Shown: one piece after another, positions 11,430-21,690 of the stretch | Position numbering within the stretch: the stretch's first letter is position 1 | Layout of the letters: the number at the start of each line of letters is the position of its first letter | DNA from: Saururus chinensis | Lineage: Eukaryota > Streptophyta > Magnoliopsida > Piperales > Saururaceae | Assembly: GCA_035235625.1 (NCBI GenBank) | Contig: CP141142.1 | Location: 20,842,995-20,906,994 of the forward strand | Length of the DNA stretch: 64,000 bases | Direction: 5' to 3' | The notes under the pieces: model-generated | What the model saw: only the letters and a program-made list of their open reading frames with translations | The model's database searches: none | Told to the model about the DNA's origin: nothing | Translations under genes and position numbers: made by a program

Positions 11430-14280
11430 CGCCTCACATGATGCGAGTCCAATGTTACCTCAAGCGGCAATAGGTAACTATCTTGATCGATAGTGGTTCT
11501 ACTCACAATTTTATTAACGACAAGGTAGCCCATCGGCTTGGTTGTTTTGTATCAGATTCAAAGCCATTTGACATGCTAATTGGAGATGGCAAGCACCTCA
11601 GGTGCAATGGGGTGTGTACGCAGGTCACCCTGTCTATCTAAGGCCACACATTCATCACCGATCTCTTCCTGATGCCTACAAAAGGGGTGGACATTGTGTT
11701 GGGCGTACAATGGCTACAGGAGCTCGGTGATGTAGTATGGAACTTCCGTGACATGTGGATGGATTTCGAGCTTTAGGGGCAGTGCGTCCAACTGGAAGGC
11801 TCTAGGCTGGGCACCCTCCTCTCTACTCTTCCTTCAAGTACTCTTTTCCGGTTTGCCCCCCAAGGGCTCCTTTTGCAGCAGTGTGCTACCCTTGAGGTGT
11901 CATAGGACAGCATGCCGCCGGATCTCCAGGAGTTACTAACTGCCCACCAGGACTTGTTCGCTAAGCCGCAGGGTCTTCCTCCTACCTGCTCTCATGATCA
12001 CCAGATTACTATCATACCTAGAGCGGCCCCGACCAATGTCTGACCTTATCAGTACCCACACATACAGAAGTCAGAGATTGAGCGTCTTGTAGTGGACATG
12101 CTTCAGGCTGGGATCATCCGGCCTAGCACGAGTTCCTACTCGTCGCCGGTGTTACTTGTGCGGAAAAAGGATGGTACATAGTGATTCTGTGTAGACTACC
12201 GCGCCCTGAATGCCATCATTGTCAAAGACAAATATCCCATTCCGGTGATTGAGGAGTTGTTGGATGAGTTGATGGGCGCCACAGTATTCAGTAAGCTCGA
12301 CCTTCGTTCGGGTTACCATCAGATCTGGATGAAGGCCAATGATGTGCACAAGACCGTCTTCCGGACTCATGACGGCCATTTTGAGTTCCTTGTTATGCCA
12401 TTTGGGTTGACCAATGCCCCCTCCACATTCCAGTGCCTCATGAACGACCTCTTCAGGCCATTCCTTCACCGCTATATATTGGTTTTCTTTGATGATATCT
12501 TGGTGTACAACTGGTCATGGACAGAGCACTTAATACATCTCAAGTCGGTCTTCTCTATTCTAAGAGACAATTCTTTATTTCTTGAATGTTCGAAGTGCTC
12601 TTTTGGCAGTTAGCAGGTTGATTATTTAGGCCATATTATCTTGGGGGATGGTGTAGCCACAGATCCAGCCAAGGTGGCCGCCATGTTGTCTTAGCCCGCA
12701 CCTCAGTGCATTCGGGCGCCTCGTGGTTTTCTGGGCCTCACTGGGTACTATCGGCGATTCATTAGTCGCTATGGGGAGTTAGCTCAGACTCTCACAGAGC
12801 TGCTCAAAAAGGGGGGCCTTTGCTTGGACTGCGGCTGCTCAAGAGGCATTCGACGGGCTGAAGCGGGCTATGGCCACTGCCCCCGTCTTGATCTTGCCTA
12901 ATTTCAGCCACCCTTTTGTGGTTGAGACGGACATGTCAGATGCGGGGCTTGGGCGGTTCTTCTACAAGACAAGCATCTCATTGCCTACTTCAGCAAGGCT
13001 CTGGCTGGCCATTCCTTGTCCTTGTCCGTGTATGAAAAAGAAATGCTGGTCATCATCCTTGCGGTTACCAAGTGGCGGCCCTACTTATTGGGTCATCGAT
13101 TATTGATTTGCACAGACCATCAGCCCTTAAAATATTTCTTGGAACAACGGGTGTCTACTCCGTCTCAGCAGCGGTGGGTCAGCAAACTTCTGGGATATGA
13201 TTATGAGGTCATTTATAAGAAGGGTTCGGAGAACACAGTGACCAACGCTCTTTCTCGCATCCCGTCCCCAGGCTCTTGCTTGGCTTTCTCAACATTATCC
13301 TGTCCGTTTATTGATGAGTTGAAGCAGGCCTACATTGATGATGCTTCGACGTAAGTCCTGATTGCTGCCCTCCAGACCGATCCTGCTGCCCGCCCATTCT
13401 ATGCCTGGCAGGATGACCTCCTCTTTTGGAAGGACCATTTGTGGGTTCCCGATGTAGTTGATCTTTGCCGCCGCATTATTTCTCATTTCCACGACTCTCC
13501 AGTAGCCAGTCATGAAGGAGCTTTCCGCACCTATAAGCGGGTCAGCCAGAGTTTCTTATGGTTGGGTATTCGCCGAACTGTTCATGAGTATGTGGCCGCT
13601 TGTGATATTTGTCAGCAAGCCAAGGCAGCCACGACTTCTCCCACTAGGTTGCTCCAACCCTTGCCTATTCCGGATAAGGTGTGGGAGGATATCTTGATGG
13701 ACTTTGTCGAGGCCTTGCCTTCAGTGCACGGTAAGTTAGTGGTTATGGTTGTGGTCGACCACATGTCAAAGTATGCTCATTTCTGTGCGTTGGGCCATCC
13801 TTTCACTACCAAGACCGTGGCTGAACTTTATGTTCGGGAGGTGGCAAAGCTTCATGGTATGCCTCACACTATTGTTTCTGATCGTGATCGCATATTCATT
13901 TCTCAGTTTTGGTGGGAGTTCTTTGCTTTACAAGGCACTTCACTTCATATGAGCACTGCTTATCACCTGTAGACAGACGGTCAAACCGAGGTGGTTAATC
14001 GTTGTCTGGAGCAGTATCTGAGGTGTTTTGCCATGACGTAGCCTCGCCAATGGCTTCAGCTTCTTCCATGGGCGGAGTGGTCTTATAATACCGCCTATCA
14101 TACGCGTGCTGGCTTTACTCCTTTTGAGGTGTTGTATGGTTGTCCCTCGTCGACGATCTTGTCTTATGTACCTCACCGCTCTTTTGTGGCTGAGGTGGAT
14201 TATATGCTTCAGACTCGTAACGAGGTCTTGCGTCAGCTTAAGACAAATTTAGCTGCTGCTCAGAACCAGATGAATTAGCT
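11430..14280 (+). pseudogene. pol remnant of the Reina-like element (PR, RT, RNase H, integrase)
   Basis: The protease active-site block LIDSGSTHNFIND lies near 11485-11520. RT shows [25 protein letters not shown] and FFDDILVY between about 12290 and 12510. RNase H spans about 12860-13260. Integrase shows the HHCC region near 13490-13620 and the catalytic-core blocks MDFVEALP and VSDRDRIF near 13690-13900. Order and motifs are those of Ty3/gypsy. The frame is broken in several places. Confidence 0.85.
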
Positions 14281-14314
14281 CTATGATGGTCGCCATACTA
14301 ATCAGGAGTTTCAA

Positions 14315-14752
14315 GTGGGTGACTTGGTTTATGTTTTTGTTTTGCCACAGTGCCAGACTTCTTTGTTTCAGCTAGAGCACTCCAAGCTCGCACCCAGGTT
14401 CCATGGTCCTTATGCTATGGTGGAGCGCATTGGTCCGGTCACATACCGCCTTACCTTACCGTCTGATTCCTTGGTTCATCCTGTTTTTCATGTGTCCCGT
14501 CTTCGGTGGTTTGTGGGTGACAGGTCTTTGGCTGTGGGTGCTCCTCCTCCTCCCTTGATGGGCCCGGTTCTGCCGTCCGCCCCTGTTCCTGCGTCTGTTC
14601 TTGAGAAACACCGGGTACATCGCTCTAGTTGCATTCTTACTGAGGTCTTGGTTTCTTGGCAGGGTCAGCCGTTGGAGGATTCTACGTGGATGTCTGAGGA
14701 TGAGTTTTTGGGCTCGTTTCCAGTTTGGTCACCTTGCAGACAAGGCGAATAA
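14315..14752 (+). pseudogene. Integrase C-terminus with chromodomain-like end (Reina-like element)
   Basis: An uninterrupted 145-codon frame starts in the GPY/F-type region (KLAPRFHGPYAMVERIGPVT, YRLTLP, HPVFHVSRLR) and ends with VLVSWQGQPLEDSTWMSEDEF, which follows the pattern of plant chromovirus chromodomains. Chromodomains steer integration to marked chromatin in this group. It belongs to the nested element, not to a host gene. Confidence 0.85.
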
Positions 14753-14768
14753 CGGAAGCATGGTGGAG

Positions 14769-15110
14769 TGTTGTGCTCAATGATCATACTCTACTTTCTT
14801 ATTTTTATTTGGTTGCATTGAACTATTTATTTATTATTGCAATAGTTTAGTATTTCGTACTGTGTTGGTTCAGTTAGTGGCCCGGGCTAGCCGACCCACT
14901 AACTGGTATAATTCCTAGGGAATCGGGCCGGTTTGGTCCAAGTGGCACGGCTCCCTAGGGGGCTGGTCTTCCCCTATATGGGGCGGCCCTCTCTTTTGTT
15001 TGAGGTTATGCAATTGAAGAACTCTGTATTTTCTCCCCTTTCTTCCTTACTTCTCCCCTTTCCCTGCGTAGATCTCCTAGGTGCCAATTGTGCCTACACC
15101 GGGCACATCA
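14769..15110 (+). repeat. 3' LTR of the Reina-like element
   Basis: This is the full-length 342-bp partner of 9735-10076. It is preceded by the purine-rich GGAAGCATGGTGGAG and followed by the target duplication AGTTG at 15111-15115. Confidence 0.93.
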
Positions 15111-15115
15111 AGTTG

Positions 15116-15689
15116 CATGTTTAGAACAAGGTTGATTTGTAAATTTTTTGTGGTTTCAATTTTAGTTTCTTTTATTTTTTTCAGTTTTTAATTTTGTAGA
15201 TAGATTCACTACAAACCCTCACAAGACTAAAACTCGTCCACTAGTATAGGCTAAGGGTTTAAAGGCTTGATGCATATATAAAATGCAATCATGATTTCTT
15301 ATGAAAGTGAAGTAATTAGTTTTGTTTTCTATTGTTTTTATTTAGTTTTGCTCGAGAACTAGAAAAATATAGGTTTGGGGGTATTACATATGCATGGGTT
15401 TATATATTTTATATGCTTATTTACCTCATTTGTTAGTGTAGGATTAGGTTAATTTAGGGTTAATTAGATTTTGGGTATTAAGATAGATTTTAGTAGTGTG
15501 ATTTAATCTATAATTAATTCGAGTGATGTTACTAGTTTAGTCGTTTATTTGAATAAAGTTAAAATTCAATTTATGTTTTACCTTTCTCAAATGGAACTGT
15601 CTATGTTTTGTAGCAAAGGCACACTTCTCGAGGTACTTGGACGATGTGTGGAATAATTCATAATGCGCTTACAAGTAATTTGGACAACT
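15116..15689 (+). other. Resumed 3' part of the Athila/Tat-type element
   Basis: Downstream of the nested element the outer element continues. CTCGAGAACTAG followed by ATAGGTTTGGGGGTA near 15350-15382 resembles the polypurine tract that precedes the 3' LTR in this clade. The sequence between this tract and 15690 does not visibly match the 5' LTR. Confidence 0.55.
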
Positions 15690-16062
15690 TTATGGATGTG
15701 ATTTCTACATGTTAATAAGAGGGGAATCTAAAAACTTAGCCAATTTTTATTTAATATTTTCAACACTTCTAATTTCTTTCTTAGTTTAATAAAATTTCAG
15801 CCATTATCTTTTACTTGAATTTTTTTTTATTTGGTGATTTAGTTCATTTTAGCAATTTAAGTTTATTTTTGTTTATTCTTTGCCTTAATTCCTCTAACTT
15901 AAATTAACTATTATTTTTATAAGTTGTTAAATAGATTAGGGTTTACTTGAGTTAGATTAAAATTAGTTTTCCAATTTCAAGTCTTTGTGGGATTGACACT
16001 CGATTTAGCCGCTTAACTACTATAGATTTGTATGCTCGGGAATAAACAATTAAAATTTAACA
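15690..16062 (+). repeat. Tail of the 3' LTR of the Athila/Tat-type element
   Basis: It aligns to about 2275-2660: shared words include TTAATAAGAGGG, TTTAGTTCATTTTAGCAATTT, TCTTTGCCTTAATTCCTC and GACACTCGATT. The match ends near AAATTTAACA. Confidence 0.75.
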
Positions 16063-16544
16063 ACACTCCCTGCTTCCTTTGTTAGCCAAACTTGTCGGTC
16101 CAAAGGCTTCTTCTCTCTTTTCCCTTAAGCCCAAAAGCTCCCCAACAAAAAGGCCTATCTGGTATTTATAATTAATGTTGATTAGGGTTCCTAATCCCCT
16201 AAAGATTTTTGTCCAACTAAACCTCTATTTAGCAGCCTATTTGGTCCTCCTAAACCCATTAATTTAGTTAACCAGGCCTGTAGAGTGCATCCATTTGTGC
16301 ATCTAATTCTAGTAAACAACTCATATGCATGATGTTCAACTTCGAACAATCATATCTCTCAAATCTAAACTCTAATTTGCATATTCTTGGGCACGTTTCA
16401 AAGCTATTTCTGTCTACTTTCTTTTAACATATTCCAGCCCTAAAATCTATCTATTAAAGAAATTATTCAACTAATAAGATTAAGGTGTTAAACACACTAT
16501 TTTTCACACGATTAAGTTTTGAAACCTAGGAAAATCCTGGACAT
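16063..16544. other. Unassigned spacer between gypsy elements
   Basis: AT-rich, with no open frame of note and no motif I can name. It may belong to either neighbouring element. Confidence 0.4.
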
Positions 16545-19325
16545 TACAATTTTGAGCCAATTGAAGTAACTAGTGACCTAACCGACAAGGAGAAGTCTTT
16601 CAAGATTCTTGACAAGAAGGAGCAAATGTTATGGACAAAAAGGATTCATCTTTCATGAGGTGGAAGAGGTGACATGGGAAAGTGAGGATATGATGAAGAA
16701 GGCACATCTGCACCTTTTCGCGACAACTCAGGTTCTAAACACCAAGGATATAGTTTCTTAAAAAGGTGTGTAGGATGTAACACCCTTGATTTTTCATTCT
16801 AGGATTTTTCTAAATTTTTTAGGACTGTTCTAAGTAGTTTAGATAATGTTTGAGAGAAAACAGGAAACTAGGAAAGCAAGTATGTGAGCTCGTGATATGA
16901 ATTTGGGTTGGGCCAGGCATGCTCCAGCCAAGTCCATTGGACCGTCTAATAAGTCGATTTGGCGCCAAGCAACGGACAACCCCAAATTGGTATTGATTTT
17001 ACCTAATTTGATAAACTTGGAAAGTAAATCAACCAATTATAGGAATTTCCTAATAAAGGCAGACCCCCCAAAAGAAGGCCACATGCCCATCTCTCATTCA
17101 CTCCCCCCTTTGAGCCAAACCCCTCCCTCTCCCCTTCCCTTTCTTGTGTTGGCCGAACCAGCCCTCTCCCTTTTCTCTTTCACATTTTGTTCCTTCTCTT
17201 CTCTTCTATACACCATCTTCTTCCTCTTGCCTTACTCTGCCCTCTGTTACCATTAATCCTTTATAGAAGAACCTTGAGATTAACTCGTGAAAGCATTAGT
17301 TTGAGGGAAGATCCACTAGAACTTGTTTTTCCATTAGAGATGATTTCTAACTTGATCTTTGGACGATCGTTTCAAGGTAGGTTAAATCAGATCCTTGTTA
17401 TTGTTTGATTAATTGTGTGATTTTAAGTAAGGTTCTTAGGGTTTCAAATGCTTAAACTAGGGTTTGATCATGAAAGGGGTTTTCTTCTTCTCTCTTCTTC
17501 AAGATTCAAGTTTTGGGATTTAATTTCAGGGTAAGTTACTTTTCACTTGCTGATCTATGATTTAATGGTTATTTTCATGTATGGTTTGAAATGATTAATG
17601 CCTAGGGTTTTATTAAAATCATGTTTCAAGTATGTTTTTACATGATTTGTATTGTTATTGGCATGATTGGTTTTGAAAATATGATGATTGATGTTCGTAG
17701 CTGATTCGTAGTCCTCTTTAATGTCTATTTTTATAGATATGATGTTGTTGATTGCTCTAGTAGTTGGTTGATTCCAATGCCGGGCAAATACCTTGATTCT
17801 TCTATCTTACGTTGTTCTCAGAATTCACCGTGTATTCGGTTTGGTAGATTTCATTCAAGGCCTTTCCAGCCTTCTTTTTATATGTAATTTCTCTAAGAGC
17901 ATCTTGATTCATCACTCTCGATTTGGAAAAAAATTAGGAGCATTCTATAGCTTTTTTCTTGGTCAAAGAGTCTTCTTTTCTTGTGTATGATTTTTTGCCA
18001 GTTGGCATTGACTCAATTTTTGGGCTTCTTTTGGGGGCCTTTTCTTCATGAATGGACTCAGAAAATCATTCAAGATTTTTATTTATGTCAATTTTGATCT
18101 GGTATTTTTGGATATTTTTCCCGATTATTTAAGAATTATTAGTGTTTCTATAATTTGCACTTTTCTAGATTAATAAATATATAGTTTCATGTTTCATTAA
18201 TTTTTCTGAATTCATTTGATCTATGATTTCTTTACAAAATTTTATGAGGAATATTATATATGTTGTATATTTAGCATAAAAAGTTTCACTTAATTTGGAG
18301 TCATTTTGAGTGTTTTATGTCAATTGTATTCCAACTATGTTGAAGTTCTAGAACTGTGCAACCATTTCCGAAATTCTAAATAAATTACTTTTATTGATCA
18401 AATTGTATACCCACTTTATTTCTGAGATCCAAATTAGGTTAAGAGCCAGTGTTCCAAGTTTGTTTGATTCCAATAATGTTACATATTTTTCCAAAAATTT
18501 GGAGTCAACTACTATCTAGAAATCAAAGTTTTGACCTAAAGCATGTAGTTAGGTATTTTGGCTCGCTCAATGTTATAAAATGATTTATATGAGATTTCAA
18601 TTTATTTTGCCACAATATGGGAATTGGTTATATTCTTGTATATATAAAAAGATAATGAATCTAAAAAGGTTTTTTGCCAATGACACACTTTAAAATTATA
18701 GAAATAATCCAAGTGGACTCCTGAGGACATTATGGTTGCACAATATGTAATGCCATCAGAATTGGTGTCGGCTGCAGACATGCTGTCCTTTTCAGGCGCC
18801 TTGGCCAAGGGGTGCTGACAGAAAATGATTTTTTTTGTAAATCAAGGCATGCGATTTACTTAAATGTCGGTTAGAAGCAGAAAGCTTCATGTTAAGTTTT
18901 GTTATGAGTTTAAATGTTTTACTTATCTATATGATTTTAAAAGCATGATATTTAGCATGTGTGAGTAACTTAGTACGCAGAAGCTCATGGGCAGGTTTTG
19001 TTTTGCATGAACTTGTCCACCATGTGTACTTGTACATACAAATGTGTTCAACTTTGTCGACACTTTTAGAGGAGTTTAAGAGAGTTCATGAATCAACAAT
19101 TGTCTCTTAGGAAAATGGTAGAAAACTAGATAGTTTTTTTTCTTTCCAAAGTATTGTAATAACTTCTCACGAGATGGATCTTGTGGTGGATTTATTTTCT
19201 TATAGTTATGTTAATCTAATTAATTATAATTAATAATAAATAATTATTGTTCCCTACTGGGCCACACTACATGTTCACACTCTCCCTTGTCGAGGCTTTG
19301 GGCTTTCGTGGTCAGGGTCATGACA
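16545..19325 (+). mobile_element. 3' end of a Del/Tekay-like chromovirus with one long LTR
   Basis: About 16550-16740 reads as the end of a gypsy integrase with chromodomain: words like FEPIEVTSDLTDKEKSF and ILDKKEQMLW match the typical Del/Tekay C-terminus. A purine-rich AAAAGGTGTGTAGGA precedes TGTAACACCC at 16776, a common LTR start in this lineage, and the LTR ends near CAGGGTCATGACA at 19325. Everything 5' of the chromodomain is missing, so this is a truncated fossil. The LTR right end is inferred from the ending alone because no second LTR is present. Confidence 0.6.
16776..19325 (+). repeat. Long LTR (about 2.55 kb) of the Del/Tekay-like fragment
   Basis: It starts TGTAACACCC and ends GTCATGACA. 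No protein-coding frame of note lies inside; the open frames near 16897 and 17187 are chance frames in the leader. A single copy remains, so its age cannot be read from an LTR pair. Confidence 0.55.
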
Positions 19326-21598
19326 GTTGCTGTTGGGGTCAAAGTAGGGGTAGGAAGTGTCAATCTTTAGAGAAGTATTGATACAGCATGCATGGTGCAT
19401 ATGTGTTACCTTATAAATATAGTGTAAAACATTATTTCTCCTTGCAACTTCTTTCATTTAAATTCCATGAACATTTAGGCATTTGTATTTGTAGGACACA
19501 ACTTGTGTCTTACTTGTTAGCAAGGGTGACATTCCAAGAACATGTATACATTATCTTCCCTGGTAACAGGCTGTTTACATGGGTAAATATATTGCTGAGT
19601 GTAACCAAAAACAAGAAACTCGTCGCTCTACATGCTGAAATCTGACTAATACTTATTTCACCACTTCAAAGTGATTAATGCAGAGTTTTACATTAGTAGC
19701 TGTCTTCGACACTGATCAATATGCATAAAAATGGGGGGAAAAGCCATGCATGGTTGGTCAGCATGGCAAGACAACACACCTATTTGGTAAACAATTTTTT
19801 CCACAAAATGGTCAATATTTATTTTAAATAATCATAACAATTTTTCCTTAAAATTATTATTGCCTATGCTGTTATCATAGAGAGAGAATTCCCAATAATA
19901 CATATATAATTTGTTCTAGGAACATCAAGATCAAAGTTGCCCCAAAAATTCACAAAAGCATCTTGAGAACCGAGACAACAAAACCTTTGTCTAAGTACAA
20001 GGATCTTCGAAATAGTTATTAGGAAAAGTTACTCAGCTCATTGAAACAATTCTAAAGCTATGGTTTGAGCAATTTCTGTCACTCTTGATACCCGTGGCAT
20101 TTCTCTAATTTTAGCAAACTTAGCAGGTGTTTGAGAAATTGGTCCGGGAAAGTATGTTTTGATAATTAAAGGAAAAAAGGAAAGCCGGACAGGAAGCTGA
20201 GTATACTCGTCCAAGAAGAGAGTAAGGTAAGGAAAAGATGAAAGAAGAAGGCAAATGCGGGAAATATTATAAAGCAATGGTACATGGGTATTTTCATCTA
20301 AAAGGCCTTATATGTTGAAAACGTTTCTCTTAAATATGATACGACAATTTCCCTTTATATTTAATGTGAGACCAATCCTTCAAACCGACTTCTTCAATTG
20401 ATTGACTCTCTCCCCCTTTGGTGCAACAAAAGCCACAATCAAAAAATATTTAACCACATTAGCCATCAGATCAATTATTTTGTATTTTACAACAATTAAA
20501 GATACACAGCAACGTACACAAACGTTCATCTTTTGCCTCAACTACAATGAGACGTGTGATGTAAAAGATATATATTATTGGCCCTTGCTTATTCGAATGA
20601 ACTTACAGAAGGAAATAATGGAGAATGATATTGCTACAACTCTATATGGCAACCTCTTGCTCGTGTATAAATAATGACAAATAGTCCCTTGAATCCCAAG
20701 CAAGCTTTTTCCGGACTGAACTGTTTCTTGGTATAAATATTGCCCCTACGCAAACCTGAAACACAAATTTATGAAAACAATCAGTATATCCTCATTTCAG
20801 ATGAAAAACTTATTCGTTAAAGGCAAATATACTTGCAAAAATCTACATTCAGAGCTTTATAAGAGCACCTGAATATTCAACAAAATATTAGTATCCTGTC
20901 TTTTTTTATTGCATTTCACAGCTTATGTTGCTCTCAATAAATATAGGCACAAGCACATGATTAATTAATATTATATTCCTGTAATTATATAACCATTGTC
21001 CTAGTAAATTTTAATAAGTACATATTATTTTTATTTGACATGTGTCAGTCGGTTACCAATCACTAGTATATACATCGCTTGTGCCACATCCAGCCATAAC
21101 ATTATTCTTCACTTTGCCCCCATCATGCACCATTCGATTTCCATCTTGGTTGCTCACATGGGCAAGCAAGCAGCTCACATGGGCAAGCAAGCAGCCGAAA
21201 TTGAAAAACCAAAAGAAAAGAAAAAACTCATGTTGCATAAATCACTTGAATCCATCAAGCAATAAAAAAAAATTCTGCCGGTGTGCACATCAATATCAAT
21301 GCAATACACTTCAGTGAGACACTGCATATGTTGATTGACATGTCCGTGTGTTCTGGTCGCCAGAAATTTCAATATAAACATCTGGTCACCAAAAAGATTC
21401 AATATAAACATCAAAAACCCTCAAACTCTCATCTAATCCCCTTAATGGAGTCTTCCTTGTATAACCCATATTTCATTATATAGTCAACTTTTTGTTTACA
21501 TTTACCACCTTTCTCCTATACATATTAGTAAAGCTATGGTACCAAATATACCTGCCAACACTTTAAGATATTTATGATATACAATAGTGAGAAAATGC
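19326..21598. other. 3' flank of SPP, no gene recognised
   Basis: The part nearest 21598 should hold the SPP 3' untranslated region, read on the minus strand. I find no convincing AATAAA close to the stop codon. A perfect tandem pair of 21 bp lies at 21152-21193. A 79-codon minus-strand frame at 20038-20277 has a coding-like tail but no family resemblance. Otherwise the stretch is AT-rich and featureless. Confidence 0.5.
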
Positions 21599-21690
21599 TC
21601 AAGTTGTTGGACGTGTCATTGTTGATAAGCCACGCCCGATTGGAATTACTCCATGATGCCCAGTAGCTGATTCTTCTTCTTCCAATGACG
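21599..21690 (-). CDS. SPP: SPP exon 24 (stop codon)
   Basis: It encodes the C-terminus: the split alanine then [20 protein letters not shown], ending LSTMTRPTT and TGA at 21599-21601. The acidic run followed by PIGRG and MTRPTT matches the family end. The acceptor is TATACAG|. Read by hand, since it is too short for an ORF scan. Confidence 0.95.

Larger units (their letters stand above)
9735..15110 (+). mobile_element. Reina-like Ty3/gypsy chromovirus, nested, broken
   Basis: The element is 5,376 bp with two 342-bp LTRs starting TGTTGTGCTC and ending CACATCA, flanked by the perfect 5-bp target duplication AGTTG (9730-9734 and 15111-15115). Inside are a Met-type primer-binding site, gag with a knuckle-like block, protease, RT (FFDDILVY), RNase H, integrase and a C-terminal chromodomain-like block. 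Small size, short LTRs and the Met primer site fit the Reina lineage, which is inference. It is structurally complete end to end but the reading frame is broken at roughly ten or more places. LTR divergence of about 21/342 by eye suggests an insertion a few million years old under usual plant rates, clearly younger than its host element. Confidence 0.9.
1125..16062 (+). mobile_element. Athila/Tat-type Ty3/gypsy retrotransposon, broken, split by a nested element
   Basis: This is an old LTR retrotransposon on the plus strand. Parts in order: 5' LTR (about 1125-2660), primer-binding site (2668-2685), gag (about 3100-3800), protease (about 4600-5100), reverse transcriptase (about 5600-6300, with VFMDDF at about 6038-6055), RNase H (to about 6850), integrase with a recognisable HHCC zinc region (about 7000-7700), a non-coding spacer, a purine-rich tract near 15360-15375 and the tail of the 3' LTR ending near 16062. 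The gag words KGKAWFNSLPAGSI and FYESWEKFKDLLLKCPYHG are typical of Athila/Tat gag. The phrase TTGGGAGGCAACCCAA, common after pol in this clade, lies near 8257. The element is heavily broken in every domain (well over ten breaks) and is a fossil. A second element sits in its spacer at 9735-15110. The left edge is uncertain. Confidence 0.8.

Noticed and set aside
16897-17408. Frames of 73-119 codons
   Set aside because: They lie inside the long LTR, with a biased Leu/Ser/Pro composition, and no homologous protein comes to mind.
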